Of a stretch of 7,411 nucleotides of DNA, positions 1 through 5,596 are shown in pieces. This stretch comes from Chloroflexota bacterium (GTDB lineage Bacteria > Chloroflexota > Dehalococcoidia > Lucifugimonadales > Lucifugimonadaceae): assembly GCA_016210435.1 (NCBI GenBank), contig JACQUF010000505.1, forward strand, positions 1 to 7,411, given 5' to 3'. Position 1 is the stretch's first letter, and each line of letters starts with the position of its first letter. The notes below the pieces were generated by a model. That model was not told the origin of the DNA. It saw only the letters and a list, made by a program, of their open reading frames with translations, and searched no databases. Position numbers and translations under genes: made by a program.

Positions 1-2
1 CC

Positions 3-86
3 GCTGACCTGGACGCATTCGCCGCGGACCTGGACCTGCCAGCGTTCGACGTCGATCTTGAACCACTTCCCATTGAGATCTCCTAA
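3..86 (+). CDS. Possible C-terminal fragment of an unidentified gene (strand unresolved)
   Basis: Read on the plus strand from base 3, the edge encodes 27 residues ending in DLEPLPIEIS and a TAA stop at 84-86. The fragment is acidic and rich in D and L, with codons typical of the window (GAC, CTG, GTC, TTC). Its stop overlaps the TAG stop (85-83) of the convergent esterase in a CTAA tetranucleotide, a common arrangement for convergent neighbours. No domain can be recognised. An alternative exists on the minus strand. There an AGGAG sits 7 bases before an ATG at 73-71, but that frame gives a low-complexity Ser/Arg peptide. A neighbouring minus frame reads a more protein-like KWFKIDVERWQVQVRGE but has no start codon unless one G is missing from the GGG run. 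The two readings exclude each other and 86 bases cannot decide between them. Confidence 0.3.
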   Translation, partial: ADLDAFAADLDLPAFDVDLEPLPIEIS

Positions 87-1027
87 CTGACCGGCTGAGG
101 CTTCAGGTGACTCGCCATGAACTCGGACACGATCCGGCCATGCCCTACCCCGGTCCCGGCGTCGTGCGCACAGTCCTCGTACGGGTACAGCTTCTTGTCT
201 CGGCCGCCGATTGCCCGGAACACGGCGAACCCGGTGGCCGGCGGGCACACGTCGTCCTTGAGCCCGATATTGACGATGATCGGGCAACGGATCGCCCCCA
301 CGAAGTTGTGGATGTCGGAGTAATCGAAAGTGGCCCGCAGCTGTGGCGCGTCCTTCGGATGCAGCCGTAAGTAGTCGTTGATTTCCTGGTATGGATACGA
401 ATGCGTCATCCCCGCGGCGTCCAGGATCGAGCACAGGTAGGGGGCGCCGGCCGACGCGGCCTTCACCTTCTCGGGACGGAGCGCGGATACGAGAAGAGTC
501 AGCGCGCCGCCCTGGCTCGAGCCCTGCACCCCGATCCGCCCGGCATCGACCTCCGGCCTCGACGCGAGTACGTCGAATGCCCAGAGGGCATCCATGTAAA
601 AGCCTCTGTACCCGTAGGAGTCCCGGTCTGTGACGTTGTGCATCAGGAGGCCAGGGTACCCGGGGTTGAACGCCTTGTTGCTGCGCAGCTTGCCTCTCGG
701 CGCAGCGCTGAAGACTGCGTAGCCCTGCGAGGCAAGCGCCTTGGGCAGCATCGGCTCGCTGACGTACCCGGGCACGACGAGGATTCCGGGCAGTTGGACT
801 TTAGGGCGGCGCGGAGCGCAGTACCAGCCGGCTATCCGAATCCCTCCGTAGCTGTTGTAATGCGCCTCGAATACGTCGACTTTCTCGGTCGACCGCGCTG
901 GGAGCCGATCGAATTTCGGGTCGGCAGCGACCTTTTCGCTAGCCGATATCGTCCCCTCCCAGAATTCGTCGAAGTCGGCCGGCCTGCGGACCGTAGATTG
1001 CCAGCGTTCGATGTCCATTGGAGTCAT
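83..1027 (-). CDS. CE7-like acetyl xylan esterase / cephalosporin-C deacetylase family hydrolase
   Basis: This is a 314-residue alpha/beta hydrolase of the acetyl xylan esterase (AXE1, carbohydrate esterase 7) family. Members remove acetyl groups from small substrates such as xylooligosaccharides and cephalosporin C. The length is close to the family's usual 320, and no signal peptide is visible, so it should be cytoplasmic. The nucleophile elbow is GSSQG at 169-173 with Ser171. The acid is probably Asp258 in GLKDDVCPP, which matches the family's GLxDxVCPP motif. The base is probably His288 in YEDCAHDAG. Two signatures deviate: the family's RGQ is RGK at 111-113, and the usual His-Glu is His-Asp. 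The start is the ATG at 1027-1025, preceded by GAGGGG with a 6-base gap. A second in-frame ATG at 1018 is less well placed. The frame stays open upstream to 1825, but that stretch is antisense to the mutase. It is transcribed divergently from the mutase gene. Family assignment is firm; the real substrate is unknown. Confidence 0.92.
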   Translation of the reverse strand: MTPMDIERWQSTVRRPADFDEFWEGTISASEKVAADPKFDRLPARSTEKVDVFEAHYNSYGGIRIAGWYCAPRRPKVQLPGILVVPGYVSEPMLPKALASQGYAVFSAAPRGKLRSNKAFNPGYPGLLMHNVTDRDSYGYRGFYMDALWAFDVLASRPEVDAGRIGVQGSSQGGALTLLVSALRPEKVKAASAGAPYLCSILDAAGMTHSYPYQEINDYLRLHPKDAPQLRATFDYSDIHNFVGAIRCPIIVNIGLKDDVCPPATGFAVFRAIGGRDKKLYPYEDCAHDAGTGVGHGRIVSEFMASHLKPQPVS

Positions 1028-1062
1028 GCAGTTCCCCTCAGTTAGTCGGAGCTTGCGCCCGG

Positions 1063-1069
1063 TATTATG
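1063..1069. promoter_or_regulatory. Candidate shared -10 region of a divergent promoter
   Basis: The 93-bp gap between the divergent esterase and mutase genes contains one conspicuous AT-rich hexamer. On the plus strand it reads TATTAT (1063-1068). On the minus strand it reads CATAAT (1069-1064). Each matches TATAAT at 5 of 6 positions. No good -35 box lies 16-18 bp away on either side. A plus-strand start near 1075 would leave a leader of about 45 nt before the mutase ATG, and a minus-strand start near 1057 would leave about 30 nt before the esterase ATG. This is a motif match only. Confidence 0.3.
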
Positions 1070-1120
1070 GTCGAGTTTGCACCTTCTTGCTTGCAGTTGT
1101 CCCACCCCGAGGATGGAGCC

Positions 1121-3136
1121 ATGACGAGCAGTCCTGCCCGGGTGCGACGCAAAGCCCTGCTTCTCGTGTTCGATGGCCTCGGATTCAGCCGGGCACGCGC
1201 GCGAGAAGTCGTAAACGAAGTATGGGACCGGCTGCCTGCGGCCGCGCGCTCCGAAATCGAACGCGCTGCCGTTACCGCGATAAGCGGACGGACGCCATCT
1301 TCGACTGACCGCGATCTGCTGGCCCGGCAGTACCTGTACCCGGTCCGTGCCGAAGCTATCGACGAAGGCGCGCCATTCGAGGCCGCGCTCAGCACGCTTG
1401 GAGCATTGAGTTCGGCGCCAATCCCGGAGGACGTCCGGCGGCAGGCCCGCGACCTTGTGCAACGCATCGCGCTCGAACACCGGTACGTCCCGTGGGCAGC
1501 GCAAATGCCCGTTCTCAACGATCTGCGCAACCGAGGCGTTTCCGTGCCGACCAGCGCCTCCGGGATCTGGGCCGGTTTCGAAGACCTCGATCCGCCTGTC
1601 CAGGGCAACTCGGATACGGGGCACCAGCAGATCGGCAACCTGACCATGGCCCCGCAGACTCCGCTCGAAATCACGCTGTCGATCGAGGACGGCAGCTTTT
1701 TCAGAAACGATGCCCTCACGGGTGTGCTCGAGCAGTCCAGGAGTCGCGAGACCGAACTGAACTTCTCCTTCATGCTGTCCGGGACCAGGGGCGACGACGG
1801 CCGTGTGCACGGCGCCTGGAACCACCTGGAAGCGTTTCTCGAACTCGTCTTCAAGCGACTCGAATTCCCACCGGCACGAGTCCGCATGCAGGGCATCCTC
1901 GACGGTCGCGACTGCCCCAGGGACTCATCGATCAATCGGCACCGGGGCGCCGGGGACTACCTGGGCAAGCTCCAGGAATTGCTGCGCGCCTACGACGCGG
2001 AAGACTGTCTCGCATGGGTCATCGGCCGCAACATTGCGATGGACCGCGACTACCGGGAGCCGGATGCCAGGGCCGACTACCTGCTGTTGACTCGCGGGGA
2101 GGGCGAGCAAGTGTCGGGGTTCGAAGGTGTCCGCTCCGCGATCGCGGAGGTGCATCGGAACGGCAAGGCGGATGGAGACGTCCCGCCACTGGCGGTGGTC
2201 GGGTCAGACGGCGAGCCGTACCGCATCCGGCGCGGGGATGCGTTCGTGGACCTTCATTTCCGGGCGGACCGTCAGCGAGCCAGGACGGGCGCGCTGATTG
2301 GAGCACGCGATTACCTCAAAAAGAGTGCGCGTGCCCACGGCAAGGAGTGGTCGCTAGATTGGCTCGATGACTCGCTTGACCTGAGCGTCTGCACACTCGC
2401 CGAATACGACCCCCAGTTTGAGAAATACGGCGTGCGCGTCGCCTATCCAAACCGCGCCCACAGGGAGAACCTCCTCGCCTTGTTTTCCGACCTGCTGCCT
2501 GGCGACCGGTATTTCCTTGTCGGGGAGAGCGTCAAGTCGGCACACGTCGGATACTTCATCCGCGGGCGGCGCGAGGCGCCGGCAGCGAGTGGGATTGAAG
2601 ACCGCAAGATCCTGCCCTCGTGCGGCGAGGCCGAGGGCGTCAAGAGCGACTCCGATTTCTACAAGACTCCCGCGATGCGAAACATCGAGGTGGCAGAAGC
2701 GGTGCACTCGGGCATGGAGAGCGGCCGATACCGGCTCATCTGCGCCAATTTCTCGAACTGCGACATGGTCGGGCATCTGCTGCCTGACCGCTTCGAGGCC
2801 GCGGTGGAGGCCTGCGAGGCGCTCGACCAGGCGCTCGGCATCGTGGCCCCCGCGGCCCGGTTAGCCGGCTATGACCTGGTCCTGACGTCCGACCACGGGA
2901 ATATCGAAGAGGACTCGACCGCACATACGACAAACGACGTGCTGACCACAGTGCTCCTTCAGGGAGCGAAGACCTTGCCGGCCCGCCGCGAGGAATTCCA
3001 GGCGCGCCTCTTCGACATCCCTTGGACCCTTGGCAGGCTCTTAGGCATTGAAGACGCCATACGCGAGCGCATGGGCAGATGGGGCGCCTACGACGAGCGA
3101 TTCGTCGGGCGTCCCCTGATCGAACCAGCCCAATAG
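1121..3136 (+). CDS. gpmI: 2,3-bisphosphoglycerate-independent phosphoglycerate mutase, enlarged form
   Basis: The enzyme interconverts 3- and 2-phosphoglycerate in glycolysis and gluconeogenesis through a phosphoserine intermediate, using two divalent metal ions, normally in the cytoplasm. The family motifs occur in order over 671 residues. LLLVFDGLGF has metal ligand Asp18, and GNSDTGH has the phosphoserine at Ser164. GRVHGAW has His230, followed by LDGRD (260-264) and GRNIAMDRD (302-310). FRADR has Arg381 and Arg384, and VKSAHV has Lys472. NFSNCDMVGH has Asp548 and His552, TSDHGN has Asp591 and His592, and AHTTN has His602. All expected catalytic and metal-binding residues appear present. 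The classical enzyme is about 510 residues. Most of the excess lies between Asp18 and Ser164, where about 95 extra, mostly helical-looking residues (roughly 25-120) are inserted. The loop between DHGN and AHTTN is several residues shorter than usual. The start is the ATG at 1121, with GAGG at 1109-1112. The upstream in-frame ATG at 1067 lacks a ribosome binding site and has poor codon quality. Assignment is firm; the role of the insertion is unknown. Confidence 0.93.
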   Translation: MTSSPARVRRKALLLVFDGLGFSRARAREVVNEVWDRLPAAARSEIERAAVTAISGRTPSSTDRDLLARQYLYPVRAEAIDEGAPFEAALSTLGALSSAPIPEDVRRQARDLVQRIALEHRYVPWAAQMPVLNDLRNRGVSVPTSASGIWAGFEDLDPPVQGNSDTGHQQIGNLTMAPQTPLEITLSIEDGSFFRNDALTGVLEQSRSRETELNFSFMLSGTRGDDGRVHGAWNHLEAFLELVFKRLEFPPARVRMQGILDGRDCPRDSSINRHRGAGDYLGKLQELLRAYDAEDCLAWVIGRNIAMDRDYREPDARADYLLLTRGEGEQVSGFEGVRSAIAEVHRNGKADGDVPPLAVVGSDGEPYRIRRGDAFVDLHFRADRQRARTGALIGARDYLKKSARAHGKEWSLDWLDDSLDLSVCTLAEYDPQFEKYGVRVAYPNRAHRENLLALFSDLLPGDRYFLVGESVKSAHVGYFIRGRREAPAASGIEDRKILPSCGEAEGVKSDSDFYKTPAMRNIEVAEAVHSGMESGRYRLICANFSNCDMVGHLLPDRFEAAVEACEALDQALGIVAPAARLAGYDLVLTSDHGNIEEDSTAHTTNDVLTTVLLQGAKTLPARREEFQARLFDIPWTLGRLLGIEDAIRERMGRWGAYDERFVGRPLIEPAQ

Positions 3137-3259
3137 GACGCTTCCCAGTGCCTGTCCTTGCGCATTTTCCCTATGCGGTTCGGCCGTTGCCCTCAGGACG
3201 AACACCCAGGACGGGGTTGTACACTCCAGCCATTGTATTTCGTTAGCGAGACCTGGCGA

Positions 3260-3988
3260 TTGTTGACTCCGGAAACTGACCTCCATCGGCACGCACTCGT
3301 TGGCCGAATCGCGGCCGGGCTGGCGCACGACATCAACGGTCCGATCGGCGTGATCATCGGATTCACAGACCTCGCACGCGAGGCGGTACGCGGGAACCCC
3401 ACGATGGATGCCGCGTCCGCAATACGGCTCACCGAATACCTGGACATGATCTCGAATGCCGCAACTCGCGCCCGCTCCCTGACGCGGGGGGTCTGGACGT
3501 TCGCGAAGACCGCACCGGGCACGACCGGGAACGTCGACGTCGTCCGCACCATCCGCATGTCGGCGGCCCTGGCAACTCCCGAGCTACGTGGGGCCAAGAT
3601 CGAAAGCGCGGCGACCGAGGACGACCTGCTGCAGGCTGAGCCCGGGGCGAAGCCCCTCGGCCCGCTGGTCCGCGCTGACCCGGCACTATGTGCGCAGGCG
3701 TTCGTCGGCCTTTTCCTTGCCGCACCGGGAGCGCTGCCCGCGGGCGGTAGTGTGAGCTGGAACGTGATGGAGATCCGTGGCGCTGTTCGAATCGAGCTCA
3801 GCGGCCGTGCCCATGATGGCGGTCCTGAGCAGAACTGGCCCGTCCCGGAAATGGCAAGGACGGCCTTTGAGATCCAGTCTGGCCATATCAAGACCCCGGG
3901 CGGCCCCGCCGTTCACGCGATATTGCCCGCCTCATCGCCTGCAGGCGAGTTCCAGGCAACCCGCCAGGCGAAGGCAAGTCCGAGGTAG
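3260..3988 (+). CDS. Small HisKA-type histidine kinase-like protein with degenerate ATP-binding domain
   Basis: A soluble protein of 242 residues with no transmembrane segment or recognisable sensor domain. The N-terminal half is a phosphoacceptor/dimerisation helix: VGRIAAGLAHDINGPIGVI carries the H-box, with the likely phospho-accepting His23 and Pro28. A second helix follows around 50-75. The C-terminal half resembles a HATPase only in outline. RADPALCAQAFVGLFLAA sits where the N-box should be but lacks its Asn. No DxGxG motif is visible, with only AHDGGPEQ in the area. A C-terminal HIKTPGGPAVHAILPA resembles the last strand region. It may therefore be unable to bind ATP and may act as a phosphotransferase, as ChpT does, or as a scaffold. 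The response regulator follows 31 bp downstream, so the two are probably co-transcribed. The start is uncertain. I chose TTG at 3260, after a weak AGCGAG, because the sequence from 3137 to 3259 has poor codon quality. In-frame alternatives are ATG at 3173 and TTG at 3158 or 3263. Confidence 0.78.
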   Translation: MLTPETDLHRHALVGRIAAGLAHDINGPIGVIIGFTDLAREAVRGNPTMDAASAIRLTEYLDMISNAATRARSLTRGVWTFAKTAPGTTGNVDVVRTIRMSAALATPELRGAKIESAATEDDLLQAEPGAKPLGPLVRADPALCAQAFVGLFLAAPGALPAGGSVSWNVMEIRGAVRIELSGRAHDGGPEQNWPVPEMARTAFEIQSGHIKTPGGPAVHAILPASSPAGEFQATRQAKASPR

Positions 3989-4004
3989 CACGGCCCGCGG
4001 GGCT

Positions 4005-4011
4005 GGAGGAG
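4005..4011 (+). promoter_or_regulatory. Strong Shine-Dalgarno fixing a GTG start
   Basis: GGAGGAG lies 8 bases before the GTG at 4020-4022 and sets the start of the response regulator. The in-frame TTG at 4014 is only 2 bases away and is an unlikely start. The site is much stronger than any motif before the upstream kinase-like gene, which suggests the regulator is translated at a higher rate. Confidence 0.7.
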
Positions 4012-4019
4012 CGTTGGGA

Positions 4020-4694
4020 GTGGCAGACAAGATCCGGGTGCTCATGGTCGACGACCATGAGCTGATGCGCCAGGCGTACGGGATGATCCTGGAAACCGAT
4101 CCCGATATCGACGTGGTGGGATTCGCGGGCGATGGCAGCGAGGCGGTCTCGCTTGCGTCCACGACCCACCCGGATGTTGTGATCATGGACGGCCGCATGC
4201 CGCGCCTGAATGGCGTCGAAGCGGCGCGCGTGATCCGCGAGCGTACCCCAGAGACGGGGATCATCCTCCTCTCGGCGTACGACGACGATGAGTTTGTACG
4301 TGACTTCCTTGCCGATCCCAAAGGGAAGGCGTACCTGCTGAAGCAGCACCTGACCAAACTGACCGATCTCGTCCAAGCGGTGCGGGATGTCAGGGAGGGG
4401 AAGACGGTACTTGCGCCGTCGATCGTGTCCAAGCTCGCGGGCGGTGGCCAGAACGCGGAATCGGGGTTCCTGTCTGAAATGACGGAACGCGAGCGAGAGG
4501 TGCTTGCCTGCATGGCGCGTGGCCTCAACAACACGGCCATCGCCGAGGAGCTATTCATTCAGCCCCGGACGGTCGAGCGTCACATCGGCAGCATCTTCAG
4601 CAAGCTGCGCCTGCAGCAACAGCCGGACGCTCACGCCCGCGTCAACGCGGTGCTCGCCTTCCTGAAAGAGACCGGCAAGCTCAAAGAGCAGTAA
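4020..4694 (+). CDS. NarL/FixJ family DNA-binding response regulator
   Basis: A 224-residue two-component response regulator: a phosphorylation-controlled transcription factor acting in the cytoplasm. The receiver domain (about 5-120) has the acidic pair Asp11/Asp12 in LMVDDHE, the phosphoacceptor Asp57 in VVIMDGRMP, the switch Ser85 in LLSAYDDD and the conserved Lys108 in YLLKQHL. A Gly/Asn-rich linker (about 140-150) leads to a LuxR-type helix-turn-helix. That domain runs from MTEREREVLACMARGLNN through IAEELFIQPRTVERHIGSIFSKL (about 154-196). Every residue needed for phosphorylation is present. The tail after the HTH, PDAHARVNAVLAFLKE, resembles the DDHRRVLAVLAYL extension I recall from a subset of NarL regulators, many of them actinobacterial. 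Its partner is probably the kinase-like protein immediately upstream, although that protein may not be able to phosphorylate itself. The GTG start is fixed by GGAGGAG 8 bases upstream. Target genes are unknown. Confidence 0.92.
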   Translation: MADKIRVLMVDDHELMRQAYGMILETDPDIDVVGFAGDGSEAVSLASTTHPDVVIMDGRMPRLNGVEAARVIRERTPETGIILLSAYDDDEFVRDFLADPKGKAYLLKQHLTKLTDLVQAVRDVREGKTVLAPSIVSKLAGGGQNAESGFLSEMTEREREVLACMARGLNNTAIAEELFIQPRTVERHIGSIFSKLRLQQQPDAHARVNAVLAFLKETGKLKEQ

Positions 4695-4695
4695 C

Positions 4696-4747
4696 GCCTC
4701 TCCCCGCGGGAGAGGCCTGTCCGCCTCAGGCGGACGAGGGTGAGGGG
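4696..4747. repeat. REP-like double-hairpin intergenic element between convergent genes
   Basis: The 56-bp convergent gap is almost filled by two perfect hairpins and a G-rich tail. Hairpin 1 has a 9-bp stem (GCCTCTCCC 4696-4704 with GGGAGAGGC 4708-4716) and a 3-base loop. Hairpin 2 has a 7-bp stem (GTCCGCC 4719-4725 with GGCGGAC 4729-4735) and a TCA loop. GAGGGTGAGGGG follows at 4736-4747. The CTCTCCC/GGGAGAG core with a GGGTGAGGGG tail resembles dispersed extragenic palindromes that I recall as common in gamma- and betaproteobacterial genomes. No T-tract follows on either strand, so a classical intrinsic terminator is not supported. The structure could still stop transcription or protect mRNA 3' ends in both directions. 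It begins one base after the regulator stop and ends three bases before the SDR stop. Only one copy is in this window, so repeat status is inferred. Confidence 0.65.
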
Positions 4748-4750
4748 CGC

Positions 4751-5515
4751 TTAGCGGGCGATCATCCCCCCGTCGATGACAAGCTCGGCCCCCGTGACCC
4801 AGCTCGCCTCATCCGACGCCAGGTAGAGAACCCCCCAGGCAATGTCGTCAGGGACGCCAAGCCGCGGCAGCGGAGTCAGACTCAGGCGCTCCTCGCGGAC
4901 TCCTGGCCTCGCATGCAGCTCAGCCGTCATGGGCGTGTCGGTAAATCCAGGATGAACCGAATTCACCCGGATATTGTCGGCCGCATACTGCACCGCGGCG
5001 GTCTTGGCGAAGAGCCGGATCGCGCCCTTGGACGCGTGGTAAGCCGTCCCAGCGCGGCTCCCGACGATCCCGTAGATCGAAGAGATGCAGATAATCGAGC
5101 CGCCGCCGGCCTTCCGCATTTCCGGAATGGCATGCTTCGTCCCCAGGAAAGCTGACGTGGCGTTGACGTCCATGACGAGCTGCCAGCCCTCTTCGGTGGC
5201 GTCTTCAACCCGCGCCCTGGCCAACGGGCCGGACATGCCCGCGTTGTGGACGACTACGTTGAGCCTGCCGTACCTGGTCACGGTGTCCCGTATCACGCGG
5301 ACCCATTCCGCTTCCTTCGTGACATCGAGATGCATGAACACGGCGGTGCCGCCGCTCTTTTCGATATCGGCAGCAAGGTTGCGGCCCAAGCTGTCCTGGA
5401 TATCGGCGATCACAACCCCCGCCGCACCTTCACGGGCGAAGAGCCTGCAGGTGGCCTCGCCGATCCCCGACGCGCCACCAGTAACGATTGCAACCTTGCC
5501 GCTTAGCCTGTTCAC
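4751..5515 (-). CDS. SDR family NAD(P)-dependent oxidoreductase (classical)
   Basis: A 254-residue cytoplasmic classical short-chain dehydrogenase/reductase, of normal family length, that oxidises or reduces an alcohol/carbonyl pair. The cofactor loop TGGASGIG is at 12-19. Asp38 ends the second strand (VVIADIQ), a position usually associated with NAD(H) rather than NADP(H) preference. Other landmarks are NAG at 91-93 and Asn118 in MDVNATSAF. The catalytic residues are Ser146, Tyr159 and Lys163, in ISSIYG and YHASK. HPGFTDTPM follows at 188-196, with the usual ending TGAELVIDGG at 241-250. It resembles cyclopentanol dehydrogenase and 3-oxoacyl-ACP-reductase-like SDRs, but the substrate cannot be read from sequence. 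The start is a GTG at 5515-5513, preceded by GAGG with a 6-base gap. The stop is TAA at 4753-4751. It converges on the response regulator across the hairpin element, diverges from the Lon-like gene, and appears to be a single-gene unit. Confidence 0.93.
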   Translation of the reverse strand: MNRLSGKVAIVTGGASGIGEATCRLFAREGAAGVVIADIQDSLGRNLAADIEKSGGTAVFMHLDVTKEAEWVRVIRDTVTRYGRLNVVVHNAGMSGPLARARVEDATEEGWQLVMDVNATSAFLGTKHAIPEMRKAGGGSIICISSIYGIVGSRAGTAYHASKGAIRLFAKTAAVQYAADNIRVNSVHPGFTDTPMTAELHARPGVREERLSLTPLPRLGVPDDIAWGVLYLASDEASWVTGAELVIDGGMIAR

Positions 5516-5555
5516 GGTAAACCTCGGTATCGTCAGGGTAGAAAAACCAGGCGCA

Positions 5556-5561
5556 ATGATA
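5556..5561 (-). promoter_or_regulatory. Candidate -10 box for the SDR gene
   Basis: On the minus strand this hexamer reads TATCAT, a 5-of-6 match to TATAAT. It stands in the 81-bp divergent gap between the SDR gene and the Lon-like gene. A transcript starting about 7 bases further on, near 5549, would have a leader of about 33 nt containing the GAGG ribosome binding site. No convincing -35 box was found 16-18 bp upstream. Confidence 0.3.
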
Positions 5562-5596
5562 ACCCGAGCCGGTGTTAGACTCGCCGGAAGCGCACG

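Noticed and set aside
401..1045. 214-codon plus-strand open frame opposite the esterase.
   Set aside because: It has no family resemblance, and the esterase on the other strand is unambiguous; this is a GC-driven shadow frame.
1028..1825. Esterase reading frame stays open on the minus strand for another 266 codons, antisense to the mutase.
   Set aside because: The true start at 1027 has a good ribosome binding site and family-matching N-terminus. The upstream part has no recognisable domain and mirrors strongly coding plus-strand sequence, as expected at high GC.
3138..3160. Weak inverted repeat GGAC...GTCC after the mutase stop as a terminator.
   Set aside because: The short stem, large loop and absence of a T-tract do not support termination.
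3217..3245. TTGTAC followed by AT-rich sequence as a promoter for the kinase-like gene.
   Set aside because: No acceptable -10 hexamer lies at 16-18 bp spacing; the AT-rich patch alone is not enough.
3935..3948. 14-bp perfect palindrome TCGCCTGCAGGCGA near the end of the kinase-like gene.
   Set aside because: It has no loop, no partner copy in the window and lies inside coding sequence; chance is likely at this GC content.
5573..5581. TGTTAGACT as an extended -10 promoter for the Lon-like gene.
   Set aside because: The implied start near 5588 falls inside the GGAAG ribosome binding site and leaves about 9 nt of leader, and no -35 box is visible.
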